This document shows positions 36,160 to 44,049 of a DNA stretch of 47,279 nt, in pieces. The notes beneath the pieces were generated by a model. That model worked only from the letters and a program-made list of their open reading frames with translations. It did not search any database and had not been told where the DNA came from. Position 1 is the first letter of the stretch; each line of letters starts with the position of its first letter. Origin of the DNA: a virus; the IMG/VR virus record IMGVR_UViG_3300001373_000006, positions 1-47,279 of that record; one strand, given 5' to 3'. Both the position numbers and the translations under genes were made by a program.

Positions 36160-38285
36160 TACCATCCAAGTATAGATTTGAAATTAATAGGTGTCTTAGG
36201 ATTATTTTTATAAATTGATCCAAATACACTATTAAAATCACTATTACTACCTTTAGATTCATTTTTATTGATAAAAACCTCGCGGGATTTATTCTCATCA
36301 TTCATTTTATCAATATCAGATCTAACTTCTGCTAAACTATCTGATGATTCAAGTTTTTCTAAATTTGATATATCTGCATCATCATAACGTATAATTGTAG
36401 ATCTTATATTAGCCGATGATGTAGAGGAATCCATCATAACATTTGCTATATCATCTATACTTTGTGGTATAGTTGAATTCATTAAATTCAAATATGACAT
36501 ACCTAATATTTCTTTTTTTCTTTGTGACATAGAATTTGAACTGTCACCAGGTTTAATAATTATATTATTGTCAGGGATCTGATTCAATATAATCGATCTA
36601 TCAAAATAAAGTCCTACATTTTCTATATATAGTAAGAAATATAGAGACAGTAAATATGCTATCAATGTATCATCATGACCATTTTGAGGATGATCAATTC
36701 TCCCATTTCTTAATCGAATTAGGCTACCTATCTCTTCGATTATATTTTTATCATGAATTTTATGTCCATGTTCATCAATTGCTACTTTTAATATAGAATT
36801 AAATAGTATAGGACGAATCTTTTTAGAGTTAAATAACCCAGGTCTATCAGCATCATCATTTTCATGATATACTCTTCGTTTTGAGTTACGTACATATGAT
36901 ACTATAGTATCAATAACTGCTCCATTATAATTTCTTTCAGGAAATAGTATAAGTCCACTACATAGATCAGTCATTATACTTACAATTGCTAAAGCAAATA
37001 ACATGGTACTTTGAGAATTACTTCTAAGTACCGCTATAACTTCGAATGTAGACGGATCAGTTATAACTAATGTCGAAAAGTCATTCTTCAAGTTACCTGA
37101 TAAATCCATTCCACCAACCAATGGTTTATTCCAATTAAATTTATCAATATCTACATATACTCGCATAGTATATGTATTATTAATGACTATATAGTCTCTA
37201 GGTTTATGTACCAATGAAATAAGACGTTCAAGACGCTCTTGTCCAAGGGGACTTTCTACACCCTGTTCTTTCCAAATATTAAGTACTTCACGATCTAAAG
37301 TATCTTTAGGATTTAATGAGTTTACTACACGTTTTTTCTGCTCATCAAAATAATCATCACCTTTACTTAGATCATAATACATAAACGATAAGGCTAAGAA
37401 ACCAGAAGTCGAACCGTTTTCTATAATATCTTTTACTATAGTAATATCCATATCATAGAATAATTCAGTAAAATCAGCACAACTATTTAAAAAGTTATGA
37501 GCCCATTTACCCTCAGGTGTATTTAAAAATCCAGCTGTAGTCGCCATTACCTGATGATATGGAGCACCATTCCTTTTCGCAGCTTTAGCTACTTCACCAT
37601 ATGCAAATGAAATAGAATCATACATATCATAAATATAAGGAATGAATGCAACTTCATCAAAAAACTGTATAGGAGTTGACAATCCTCTACCAGATTTTCT
37701 AGCAGCATCAGCATTTCTGGCAGGAGCTCTACATATTACACGATTATCTGCACTGAAATTATACATTTCTTTTTCATTATCTCTATCATTTTTATCAAAC
37801 ATATTCAACCACTGTGGTAGATTATCTCTGATATCTTTAACTCCTTGAAGATTCTTCTTCACAGCAGCATCTTCATGAGCTATAAAACACATCCTATTAT
37901 GTACAGAACCCCAATAAAATAAATATGAATAAATTGCACATATCGAAGTTGTTTTATAACATTGACGAGGAAAAATTACAAAAGAGCTAATATTATTTAA
38001 AATAGCCCATATAAGTGCTAAATTACCTCTATGTATTTCAAAAGGAGTTAATCCTCCACCAGTAGGTATTCTTACAATTTCTCGTATATAATACCATGGG
38101 TTATTTATTATCTCGTGAGTTATCTTAGCTTTCTGAAGTAATGTTAAATCGTCTGCAAACGGGTTTACATCAAGTAAATCTTCATCAAGTAATTCAAGCA
38201 TGAATTTATTATTTTTGATACCCATATCTTCAAGTATCAAAGACATTTTTACTGCAGAGACATTTGAAGTATTATAATGTATCAC
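36159..38285 (-). CDS. terL: Terminase large subunit
   Basis: 708 residues, the packaging motor and headful nuclease. ATPase: a deviant Walker A FPRQCYKTTS at 105-114 (like the SRQxGKTT form of T4 gp17), Walker B PIQFFDE at 205-211, coupling motif ATTAG at 248-252. RNase H-like nuclease: GGMDLSG with Asp394, FPERNYNG with Glu450, and HDDT with Asp538/539. The C-terminal ~120 residues (after about 580) are a Ser/Asp/Asn-rich tail. The GTG start at 38285 is supported by GAGGT eight bases upstream; the first in-frame ATG (codon 14) has no ribosome binding site. It stands as its own transcription unit; no small terminase subunit is recognisable nearby. Confidence 0.95.
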   Translation of the reverse strand: MIHYNTSNVSAVKMSLILEDMGIKNNKFMLELLDEDLLDVNPFADDLTLLQKAKITHEIINNPWYYIREIVRIPTGGGLTPFEIHRGNLALIWAILNNISSFVIFPRQCYKTTSICAIYSYLFYWGSVHNRMCFIAHEDAAVKKNLQGVKDIRDNLPQWLNMFDKNDRDNEKEMYNFSADNRVICRAPARNADAARKSGRGLSTPIQFFDEVAFIPYIYDMYDSISFAYGEVAKAAKRNGAPYHQVMATTAGFLNTPEGKWAHNFLNSCADFTELFYDMDITIVKDIIENGSTSGFLALSFMYYDLSKGDDYFDEQKKRVVNSLNPKDTLDREVLNIWKEQGVESPLGQERLERLISLVHKPRDYIVINNTYTMRVYVDIDKFNWNKPLVGGMDLSGNLKNDFSTLVITDPSTFEVIAVLRSNSQSTMLFALAIVSIMTDLCSGLILFPERNYNGAVIDTIVSYVRNSKRRVYHENDDADRPGLFNSKKIRPILFNSILKVAIDEHGHKIHDKNIIEEIGSLIRLRNGRIDHPQNGHDDTLIAYLLSLYFLLYIENVGLYFDRSIILNQIPDNNIIIKPGDSSNSMSQRKKEILGMSYLNLMNSTIPQSIDDIANVMMDSSTSSANIRSTIIRYDDADISNLEKLESSDSLAEVRSDIDKMNDENKSREVFINKNESKGSNSDFNSVFGSIYKNNPKTPINFKSILGW

Positions 38286-38325
38286 AAATTAACCTCATTT
38301 AATTGACATTTTTCGATGTATTTAG

Positions 38326-38337
38326 TATTATTATGTT
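38326..38337 (-). promoter_or_regulatory. AACA-N6-TA late-type promoter motif before terminase
   Basis: AACA-TAATAA-TA on the minus strand, 41 bases before the GTG start at 38285. Confidence 0.6.
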
Positions 38338-38350
38338 AAAAGAAATATAA

Positions 38351-38380
38351 ATATGTAGAGGGAATTAACCCTCTACATAT
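38351..38380 (-). terminator. Intrinsic terminator
   Basis: ATATGTAGAGGG / CCCTCTACATAT perfect 12-bp stem with an AATTAA loop, after the minus-strand stop at 38384. Confidence 0.9.
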
Positions 38381-38383
38381 CAT

Positions 38384-40429
38384 TTATTCTTCTTTTAAGT
38401 TACCAATCCTGTCAGCAACAAACTCCAACGTAGTATTGATTTCTGCACGGTCTGCATCCGATGGATTTTTAGACTGTACATCTTTAATAACAATTGCTTG
38501 GCGAATACAATTTGCAATCGTATCCTCATCACCTGATTCAATACCAATAATGGTATTTATTTTAAGTTGTTTACAATATTCCGGAATTGTATTTGTATTG
38601 ATACGTTCCTTACCTACAAAATTATCAATAAGATTCGCAGATTCTTTGGAGAAGATACCGTATGAATGAATATCATGACTTTCTGATGATCTTTCATCAT
38701 CTCCAAATACAGGATTCTTTACAGCTTTTTCAGATAATTCCCATGCATTTGCACGTATAGAGGAAACATTCTTCAGAATCCTTGTTAAAACAGGGATAGT
38801 TACAATTCTTGAAATAACATTTTGAAGATGATCGAATATTCCATCAGGATTCAATATGTATTCAAGGTTATCCTTATCTCCATTATTATCATTATCTTCA
38901 GAACCTTTTTGACCCATACTAATAGGCGCATCATACATATTACACCTGGAGTTTGATTCATAGACAGTTATAAAGTTTTTTGTAATCTTTTCGAGTGCAT
39001 AAAGATTCTGAGTCATATATGAAACACCGGTATCAACAAGACCTGATACAAATGAGTATTCTTTTACAGAGAAAGTCGATGTACGATTTTTGACTCTTTC
39101 TCTAGCATCATATACATGTTTAATGATGAATGAACCGTATGCAATAGTTACAATATGATCAATGAATTTATTTACGATCTTCATATATTGATCTTTTACA
39201 CTGTCGATATAACTGAATTTATAATCCTCAGTATCATCAATATCATCAATAATCCCAGGAATGAACTTTTTCAGTTTTGCAGTTGTTTCACTATCACCAA
39301 TACATATAGAAGCGGATATGATGATATATGAAAGTGAATTTGATATGATAAATTCAAATATACCACTTTTTCTATCAACTACAGGAGAAAACAACTTCTT
39401 AAAAAGAATCTCACAAATAGTATAATTGAAAATATAATCCATACCACGTGAACCATATATAACATCTACCGGATTTTTACTGGAATAACCTTTATTATTC
39501 CAAGTTTCACTTGTACGACGTGTTTTAGCGACACGTTTAAATTCCTCAATTATGAAATATTTTGCACCATTTGTCGGCATCTTTTCATAGAAATTCATTA
39601 AACTTCCAAGTGTACTACGATAAATAACTCTGTAACACATCTTTGCAATAATCGGATCAGTAATAATTCTGGAGATAATATTGATTTTATTAAGCTCTCC
39701 GAGCATTGAACTTACAACTGATCTAAACATTTCTTTGAAATTCGAATAATTAAGTTTAAAATCAAACTTAAAATCTTCAAATAAATGAATTGTAAGTATT
39801 CTGTATAGATCATCTTTATCAAGATGAGTATATACATTTATAATACCTGGTTTGTATAATGCTTCAACGGCATCTTCGGGATCTTTATCATGATTCATTG
39901 GAACACAATACGACACAGGTACAATTACATTTTCACCATTTTCAAGAGCAAGTTTAACGCTGATTATTTTGTCTGCGATTGTTTTCTCAGATTCATTTTT
40001 GAGAATATCATACCGTTGCAGCAATATCGAGAGTATATCACCTTTTACTTTAGGGGCTTTTATACATCCATCGACTTTATAGAAATGACGAATCTGATCA
40101 TTACCAGGAATTATGGTCATATCAATATCGATATCATTGGTAGAGTACTCTAATGGGAGTATTGTATGACTCGCATTTTTCAAATTGAGCATACTTTGTT
40201 TTTCCGAGAATGAGCACAATGAAAAATCAAGCAAGTCCTTAAAATTCGATTCATTTACGACATTATCACGTGTATTATCAAGAATTGCAGTATACAATTC
40301 TTTCATGTCTTCAACATATTTTTGTATAATTTGAGACATGTTATGATCGAATGTACTATTGAATCCGTGAGCATTGAACTCAGATAAATTTTTACTCGAA
40401 ATACTGTGAATAGCGTTAATCATAATCAT
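38384..40429 (-). CDS. Unknown large phage protein upstream of terminase, 681 residues
   Basis: No family recognised. The sequence is predominantly helical. Residues 90-115 (NDIDIDMTIIPGNDQIRHFYKVDG) look like a beta hairpin, and a GSEDNDNNGDKDN acidic loop occurs near 533-545. A moderately hydrophobic segment around 360-380 (FIISNSLSYIIISASI) is probably a buried helix. Size and position beside the terminase would suit a portal or head protein, but I see no portal signature. Two ATGs (40429 and 40423) are possible: GAGA at 40427-40434 fits the second better, AAAG the first; the longer form is listed. Less AT-rich codons suggest good expression. Confidence 0.75.
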   Translation of the reverse strand: MIMINAIHSISSKNLSEFNAHGFNSTFDHNMSQIIQKYVEDMKELYTAILDNTRDNVVNESNFKDLLDFSLCSFSEKQSMLNLKNASHTILPLEYSTNDIDIDMTIIPGNDQIRHFYKVDGCIKAPKVKGDILSILLQRYDILKNESEKTIADKIISVKLALENGENVIVPVSYCVPMNHDKDPEDAVEALYKPGIINVYTHLDKDDLYRILTIHLFEDFKFDFKLNYSNFKEMFRSVVSSMLGELNKINIISRIITDPIIAKMCYRVIYRSTLGSLMNFYEKMPTNGAKYFIIEEFKRVAKTRRTSETWNNKGYSSKNPVDVIYGSRGMDYIFNYTICEILFKKLFSPVVDRKSGIFEFIISNSLSYIIISASICIGDSETTAKLKKFIPGIIDDIDDTEDYKFSYIDSVKDQYMKIVNKFIDHIVTIAYGSFIIKHVYDARERVKNRTSTFSVKEYSFVSGLVDTGVSYMTQNLYALEKITKNFITVYESNSRCNMYDAPISMGQKGSEDNDNNGDKDNLEYILNPDGIFDHLQNVISRIVTIPVLTRILKNVSSIRANAWELSEKAVKNPVFGDDERSSESHDIHSYGIFSKESANLIDNFVGKERINTNTIPEYCKQLKINTIIGIESGDEDTIANCIRQAIVIKDVQSKNPSDADRAEINTTLEFVADRIGNLKEE

Positions 40430-40499
40430 CTCGCTTTCTGTTTCCTGATATGATAAATCTTTTAATTACTGCAAATTAATGTAAAGTATATCTATGATA

Positions 40500-40511
40500 C
40501 ATTAATATGTT
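40500..40511 (-). promoter_or_regulatory. AACA-N6-TG late-type promoter motif
   Basis: AACA-TATTAA-TG on the minus strand, 71 bases before the ATG at 40429. Confidence 0.55.
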
Positions 40512-40538
40512 AATGATTTAATTTGTATATACCACGTT

Positions 40539-40550
40539 AACAATATAATG
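40539..40550 (+). promoter_or_regulatory. AACA-N6-TG late-type promoter motif
   Basis: AACA-ATATAA-TG, 80 bases before the ATG at 40630, divergent from 40500-40511. This 200-base intergenic stretch holds the two promoters and no gene. Confidence 0.5.
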
Positions 40551-40629
40551 TGTAAAAAAATAATCTAAACGAAAGGATGTTTTATATATAAAATATAGTA
40601 TCGATATTTAAACTAATTATGGAGGTATT

Positions 40630-40998
40630 ATGAGATTGACAAAACCTATATTACTAACATTAATAATAAATTCTATAATGGGATCATTATTTATAATATT
40701 AGCAATATATGTATTATATTCATCGGATAAACGGTGTGTAATATTAAGTAGACAAATTACTTCACTTAAATTGGATCTTGTTGATTATGCAAGATTTGAT
40801 GATGTATTACAGCGAGCTTCTTATGTCAACGATCACATAAATGCATTATACGGTATGAGCTATTATATATCATCAGCGATAGCTCCTTTTAACTTTGATG
40901 ATACTTTATATACACCTACAACGCAAAGTTTAGATTCATTATATAATCATTATAAATATCATTTTGAAACTAAATATCATAATAGAAAGATAAGATGA
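40630..40998 (+). CDS. Small membrane-anchored protein, 122 residues
   Basis: One N-terminal transmembrane segment (about residues 8-30, ILLTLIINSIMGSLFIILAI) preceded by Arg/Lys, then a soluble domain of ~90 residues rich in Tyr and Asp with a basic C-terminus. This topology could be a signal anchor, as in spanin-like or membrane-linked phage proteins, but no lipobox or spanin partner is seen. GGAGG precedes the ATG. Its stop overlaps the start of the RusA gene (ATGA at 40995-40998), so the two are translated together. Confidence 0.75.
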   Translation: MRLTKPILLTLIINSIMGSLFIILAIYVLYSSDKRCVILSRQITSLKLDLVDYARFDDVLQRASYVNDHINALYGMSYYISSAIAPFNFDDTLYTPTTQSLDSLYNHYKYHFETKYHNRKIR

Positions 40999-41597
40999 TC
41001 AAAAATTACGTAATTTCAATATATAATAAAACCTATATAATACGTAGATATAAGTCATTTAAAATCAATGACTTACAATATCTATTTTTAGGTAAAATCA
41101 CAGAAAACGATTATAAGCCTATTATTAACTGTTTATACATAGATACCAATAATAGACTTATAATGCGTTCTGTATCAAAAAATAAAAATATTATTCAATT
41201 TACCATTCCTGGAGTACCTAAAGCTAAAGGACGTCCGAGATTCAGAACTTTTGGTAAATTTGTATCTACATATACAGATAGTAAGACAGTAAAAGCTGAG
41301 AACAATATACGATCTATTTTTGAGAGATTAAAAAATCTTCCTAAAATAGCTAACTATACTCCGGTTAATATCGATATTGAATTCCAGATGGCTATACCAA
41401 GTTCTATAAGTAAGAAAAAACGTTTAGAACTTAACAATCAATTTCATATCAAAAAACCTGATATTGATAATTTATGTAAGAGTGTATTAGATGGTTTAAA
41501 TGAAGTTGCATATACCGATGATTCTCTTATTAGTAAATTATCGTGTGAAAAGTTTTATAGTAATGAACCAAAAACCGTAGTTAATATAAGTTATTAA
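40995..41597 (+). CDS. rusA: RusA-type Holliday junction resolvase
   Basis: 200 residues. The RusA domain spans about 66-200: FTIPGVPKAKGRPRFR (69-84, basic DNA-binding loop) and KKPDIDNLCKSVLDGLNEVA followed by YTDDSLI (153-179), the acidic catalytic core of RusA, with Asp156, Asp158 and Asp175/176 the expected metal ligands. The enzyme cuts four-way DNA junctions, so it may resolve recombination intermediates or branched concatemers before packaging; its location beside the terminase gene fits. Standalone RusA is about 120 residues, so the first ~65 residues are an extra domain of unknown role. The start overlaps the membrane protein gene and has only a weak ribosome binding site, suggesting coupling. 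Confidence 0.92.
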   Translation: MIKNYVISIYNKTYIIRRYKSFKINDLQYLFLGKITENDYKPIINCLYIDTNNRLIMRSVSKNKNIIQFTIPGVPKAKGRPRFRTFGKFVSTYTDSKTVKAENNIRSIFERLKNLPKIANYTPVNIDIEFQMAIPSSISKKKRLELNNQFHIKKPDIDNLCKSVLDGLNEVAYTDDSLISKLSCEKFYSNEPKTVVNISY

Positions 41598-41613
41598 AAA
41601 TAACAACAACGAC

Positions 41614-41666
41614 CCTTTGAATTTATATATATTATTTAGTAACTAATGAATATAACTATTCAAAGG
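41614..41666 (+). promoter_or_regulatory. Inverted repeat that could hide the ribosome binding site of the next gene
   Basis: CCTTTGAAT (41614-41622) is the exact complement of ATTCAAAGG (41658-41666), which contains the first part of the AAAGGAG ribosome binding site of the ankyrin-like gene at 41675. The 35-base loop holds the TTTATATATAT promoter-like motif. Confidence 0.5.
41620..41631 (+). promoter_or_regulatory. AATTTATATATA promoter-like motif
   Basis: AATTTATATATA, 44 bases before the ATG at 41675; the same core recurs before three other genes of this cluster. Confidence 0.5.
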
Positions 41667-41674
41667 AGATGTAT

Positions 41675-42193
41675 ATGAATGCAATTGATCTATTTATTGC
41701 TGCTAAAGCTGGTAAAACGGAAGTTCTTGATCACCCTGATGTTTCGACTCTTCGTGACGAAAGATGGATGACTCCTTTGCATTATTTAGCTATTGCAGGG
41801 GTTGGAGACGTTATTCGTCATAAGGATTGTAGTATTGTGAGATGTAATACTAAAGGTTTCACCCCGCTACATCTCCTTGCGTGTTCTCGGGCCTCTAAAA
41901 TGGTGTTGCAACATCTGGATGTCGCAACAGTCCGTGATACTGATGGTAATACCCCACTTCATCTATTATCTATGTATACAAACGACACAGATACGATAAT
42001 GAAAATCCTGGAACATCCAGGAGTAAGTTCAACCAAAGAGAACACAGGAAATACACCACTTCACATGCTTGCGGTAAAATGTGTTCCTGAAATTTTATTT
42101 AATGTAGATGCAAATGTTGTTAAAAATGATGCAGGTATGACACCTGAGGAACTATACTGCGTAAAAAGTATTTACATGGGAGCGAATAAATGA
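41675..42193 (+). CDS. Ankyrin-like short-repeat protein, 172 residues
   Basis: N-terminal cap DLFIAAKAG...EVLDHPDVSTLRD, then four repeats headed by TPLHYLA, TPLHLLA, TPLHLLS and TPLHMLA, and a C-terminal cap TPEELY. Each repeat has the ankyrin head G-x-TPLH-x-L-A, but the second half ends in (H)PDVSxV. One repeat here is longer owing to YTNDTDTIM. Such arrays bind other proteins. The start is the ATG at 41675, six bases after AAAGGAG; the ATG at 41669 abuts that site. First of five related genes in the cluster. The last codons hold the start of the next gene. Confidence 0.85.
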   Translation: MNAIDLFIAAKAGKTEVLDHPDVSTLRDERWMTPLHYLAIAGVGDVIRHKDCSIVRCNTKGFTPLHLLACSRASKMVLQHLDVATVRDTDGNTPLHLLSMYTNDTDTIMKILEHPGVSSTKENTGNTPLHMLAVKCVPEILFNVDANVVKNDAGMTPEELYCVKSIYMGANK

Positions 42194-42270
42194 GTGATAA
42201 ATTTGTTCTATCAGTTATCGGTATTTTTAGCGTTGTTGGTATTTTAGTAGTAAATTATATTACACACTAA
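42190..42270 (+). CDS. Membrane microprotein, 26 residues
   Basis: MSDKFVLSVIGIF followed by SVVGILVVNYITH: one hydrophobic segment spanning about residues 5-24. The ATG overlaps the stop of the ankyrin-like gene (ATGA at 42190-42193) and is preceded by GGGAG with normal spacing (within 42179-42184). Twelve bases later the next gene starts. Overlap, ribosome binding site and membrane-segment composition support a real gene; function unknown. Confidence 0.65.
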   Translation: MSDKFVLSVIGIFSVVGILVVNYITH

Positions 42271-42281
42271 AGGAGAATGCT

Positions 42282-42569
42282 ATGAGCACCATCACCACCA
42301 CATTTGCTGTAGACACCATTATAAGCGATGATATCGAAAAACTTACCAATGTAATGAATCTTGGTAAAATGTATCTAACAACTGAATGTTGTTCGGTATA
42401 TATCACGGATTTGTATAATAAGTTATTCGATAAACTTAACAATCCTGAGACAATGATTGTAGAAATGATCGAAGAAATTTCAATTATGTCATCCCATGAT
42501 TTCTGTATAATCATTGGAATTCTTAATCGAGCCAACACTGAATACGAAAACATCGCCGAACACGTTTAA
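42282..42569 (+). CDS. Unknown small protein, 95 residues
   Basis: Acidic and helical, with Thr/Ile-rich N-terminus and Cys pair near 36-37. No family recognised. AAGGAG precedes the ATG at 42282. It lies in one unit with the microprotein before and the 134-residue protein after (15-base gap); IVEMIEEISIMS here and IVEILYEFIKDV in the next protein look alike, suggesting a common origin, though weakly. Confidence 0.75.
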   Translation: MSTITTTFAVDTIISDDIEKLTNVMNLGKMYLTTECCSVYITDLYNKLFDKLNNPETMIVEMIEEISIMSSHDFCIIIGILNRANTEYENIAEHV

Positions 42570-42584
42570 CACGCGGAGATAATC

Positions 42585-42989
42585 ATGTATAGTAAAATTA
42601 AATCTGATATCATGAATTTTGTATTGTTGGTAGAGGGTTCCAATGAGCTTCCTAAAAGACTTAGAGATATAGCAGGAGCTCTGAGGTGCGCTATCGATCT
42701 CAATGCAATTGTCGAAATCCTTTATGAATTTATAAAGGATGTTACAATTGCTGATTTGATGTTGATATCCAAAGTAGTTTTCAAGACAGAGAATATCTTT
42801 AAAATTATTATGTCGAATATTCCGGGTATAACTCCGGAAACGACTATTGCAGAAATTCTTAAAATAATGAAAGGTAATCTACCCTTATCAGTAATTGATG
42901 AGGGTGATATCACATTCATTAATGAAATAATGGATATCGAATTTGACACAGCTGTGTTAATATTCAATGCCAAGTACGGAATAAAGTAA
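42585..42989 (+). CDS. Unknown small protein, 134 residues
   Basis: All-helical composition with many Ile, Glu and Met; segments LRDIAGALRCAIDLNAIVEIL and DLMLISKVVF look like packed amphipathic helices rather than membrane spans. No family recognised. CGGAGA precedes the ATG at 42585. It ends the unit that starts at 41675 and is followed by a strong terminator. Confidence 0.75.
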   Translation: MYSKIKSDIMNFVLLVEGSNELPKRLRDIAGALRCAIDLNAIVEILYEFIKDVTIADLMLISKVVFKTENIFKIIMSNIPGITPETTIAEILKIMKGNLPLSVIDEGDITFINEIMDIEFDTAVLIFNAKYGIK

Positions 42990-42995
42990 TTTTTA

Positions 42996-43021
42996 ATAGG
43001 GGTTTCATCCCCTATTTTTTT
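42996..43021 (+). terminator. Intrinsic terminator
   Basis: AATAGGGG / CCCCTATT 8-bp stem with TTTCAT loop, followed by T residues. Nearly identical to the terminator at 44956-44980. Confidence 0.93.
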
Positions 43022-43033
43022 AACTTGATTTTT

Positions 43034-43046
43034 AATTTATATATAC
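43034..43046 (+). promoter_or_regulatory. AATTTATATATAC promoter-like motif
   Basis: AATTTATATATAC followed by ATTAATGATAG, 49 bases before the ATG at 43095, and preceded by TTGATTTTT. Closely repeated at 43993 and 44990. Confidence 0.55.
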
Positions 43047-43094
43047 ATTAATGATAGTTATATTAATAGCACTATTATTTAGGAGAGAAATATT

Positions 43095-43484
43095 ATGACT
43101 AAACAAAATGTACCACTAAAAGGTTTCGTATGTATGATAATACGAAAATGGCATAAAAATGATAAAGGTGGATTTAAAAAATTCATTAGCACCTTTAGTG
43201 ACAAAGAATGGATTTCATCAGTGTCAAAATCAGGATTTGATAATCTGAAGAATTCTCCTGTTAAGCGGGTTGTAAGTAAAAAGACTTATACAACTCGTAA
43301 ACCAAGGAATGTTAACAGAATCTATATGACTTTGTGGAGAAAAGAAAAAAATGAATTGGGTTCGGTTGGTGTCGATATACTGAAAGAAGTATTAGAGGCA
43401 CTTTCTCGTAATAACAAGAATAATCTTGAATTGGTTGAATACACGGATCCAAGTGTAGTTGAAATCCGGCAATATAACTCATAA
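43095..43484 (+). CDS. Unknown basic protein, 129 residues
   Basis: Basic, with many Lys and Arg. Segments FVCMIIRKWHKND and YMTLWRKEKN suggest a small nucleic-acid or ribosome-binding fold; a Lys/Arg/Thr-rich linker (about 60-75, KKTYTTRKPRNVN) may be flexible. No family recognised. AGGAGAG precedes the ATG. It leads a two-gene unit with the next protein. Confidence 0.75.
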   Translation: MTKQNVPLKGFVCMIIRKWHKNDKGGFKKFISTFSDKEWISSVSKSGFDNLKNSPVKRVVSKKTYTTRKPRNVNRIYMTLWRKEKNELGSVGVDILKEVLEALSRNNKNNLELVEYTDPSVVEIRQYNS

Positions 43485-43509
43485 TAATTAAAGAAAAAAG
43501 GTAATCATA

Positions 43510-43917
43510 ATGTCATTAAATGCAAATAAAGTACATGCTTTAGGACTTTTTGGTTTTACTGTTATGGAAAAATCTGATGGTTCTTTTGACATATGTGGCA
43601 TCCATAATAAACGAGGATATTCTTTCAAAATTGTCAAAGATACTGAAAATCGTTCCGGTCGTAGTTACATGTATAAAATCGTTCCCCCCTCTTACAGTTT
43701 TAATGGTATAAATTCACATTTCACATACCAACAAGATGAATATCGATTATTTCGAAACAAAACACTAATTACAAAAATTGTCATCGCTCTTCAGAAAACT
43801 GAGGTGTGGGAACTATTATCCAATCAAGATTTCTTCAAGATAAATACTGCTAACAAAAAAGCTATTGATATCAAGAAAATTTCCGATTTTTACAAATTTT
43901 TAATCTCTACTAAATGA
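43510..43917 (+). CDS. Unknown small protein, 135 residues
   Basis: Probably a mixed alpha/beta domain: ALGLFGFTVMEKSDGSFDICGI (about 11-32) looks like a beta hairpin; the rest is basic with SYMYKIVPPSYSF and a helical C-terminus. No family recognised. AAAGGTAA precedes the ATG at 43510. It follows the basic protein after 25 bases and ends before a terminator. Confidence 0.75.
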   Translation: MSLNANKVHALGLFGFTVMEKSDGSFDICGIHNKRGYSFKIVKDTENRSGRSYMYKIVPPSYSFNGINSHFTYQQDEYRLFRNKTLITKIVIALQKTEVWELLSNQDFFKINTANKKAIDIKKISDFYKFLISTK

Positions 43918-43956
43918 GATAAGTAGATCTCGTATATTGGATAATAAAGTAATTTT

Positions 43957-43980
43957 TAAAAGGGAGTAATCCCTTTTTTT
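43957..43980 (+). terminator. Intrinsic terminator
   Basis: AAAAGGGA / TCCCTTTT stem with a GTAA loop, then a T run. Confidence 0.92.
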
Positions 43981-43992
43981 AACATGATTTTT

Positions 43993-44005
43993 AATTTATA
44001 TATAC
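43993..44005 (+). promoter_or_regulatory. AATTTATATATAC promoter-like motif
   Basis: AATTTATATATAC preceded by ATGATTTTT, 45 bases before the ATG at 44050. An ATG within this element (43984) opens a frame in register with the gene but has no ribosome binding site. Confidence 0.55.
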
Positions 44006-44049
44006 CTAGTAGTAATAGGATTTCCCATTTACCAATTAAAGGAATTTAT

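Noticed and set aside
38384-40429. Portal protein
   Set aside because: Size and position fit, but I see no portal-like motif; kept as unknown.
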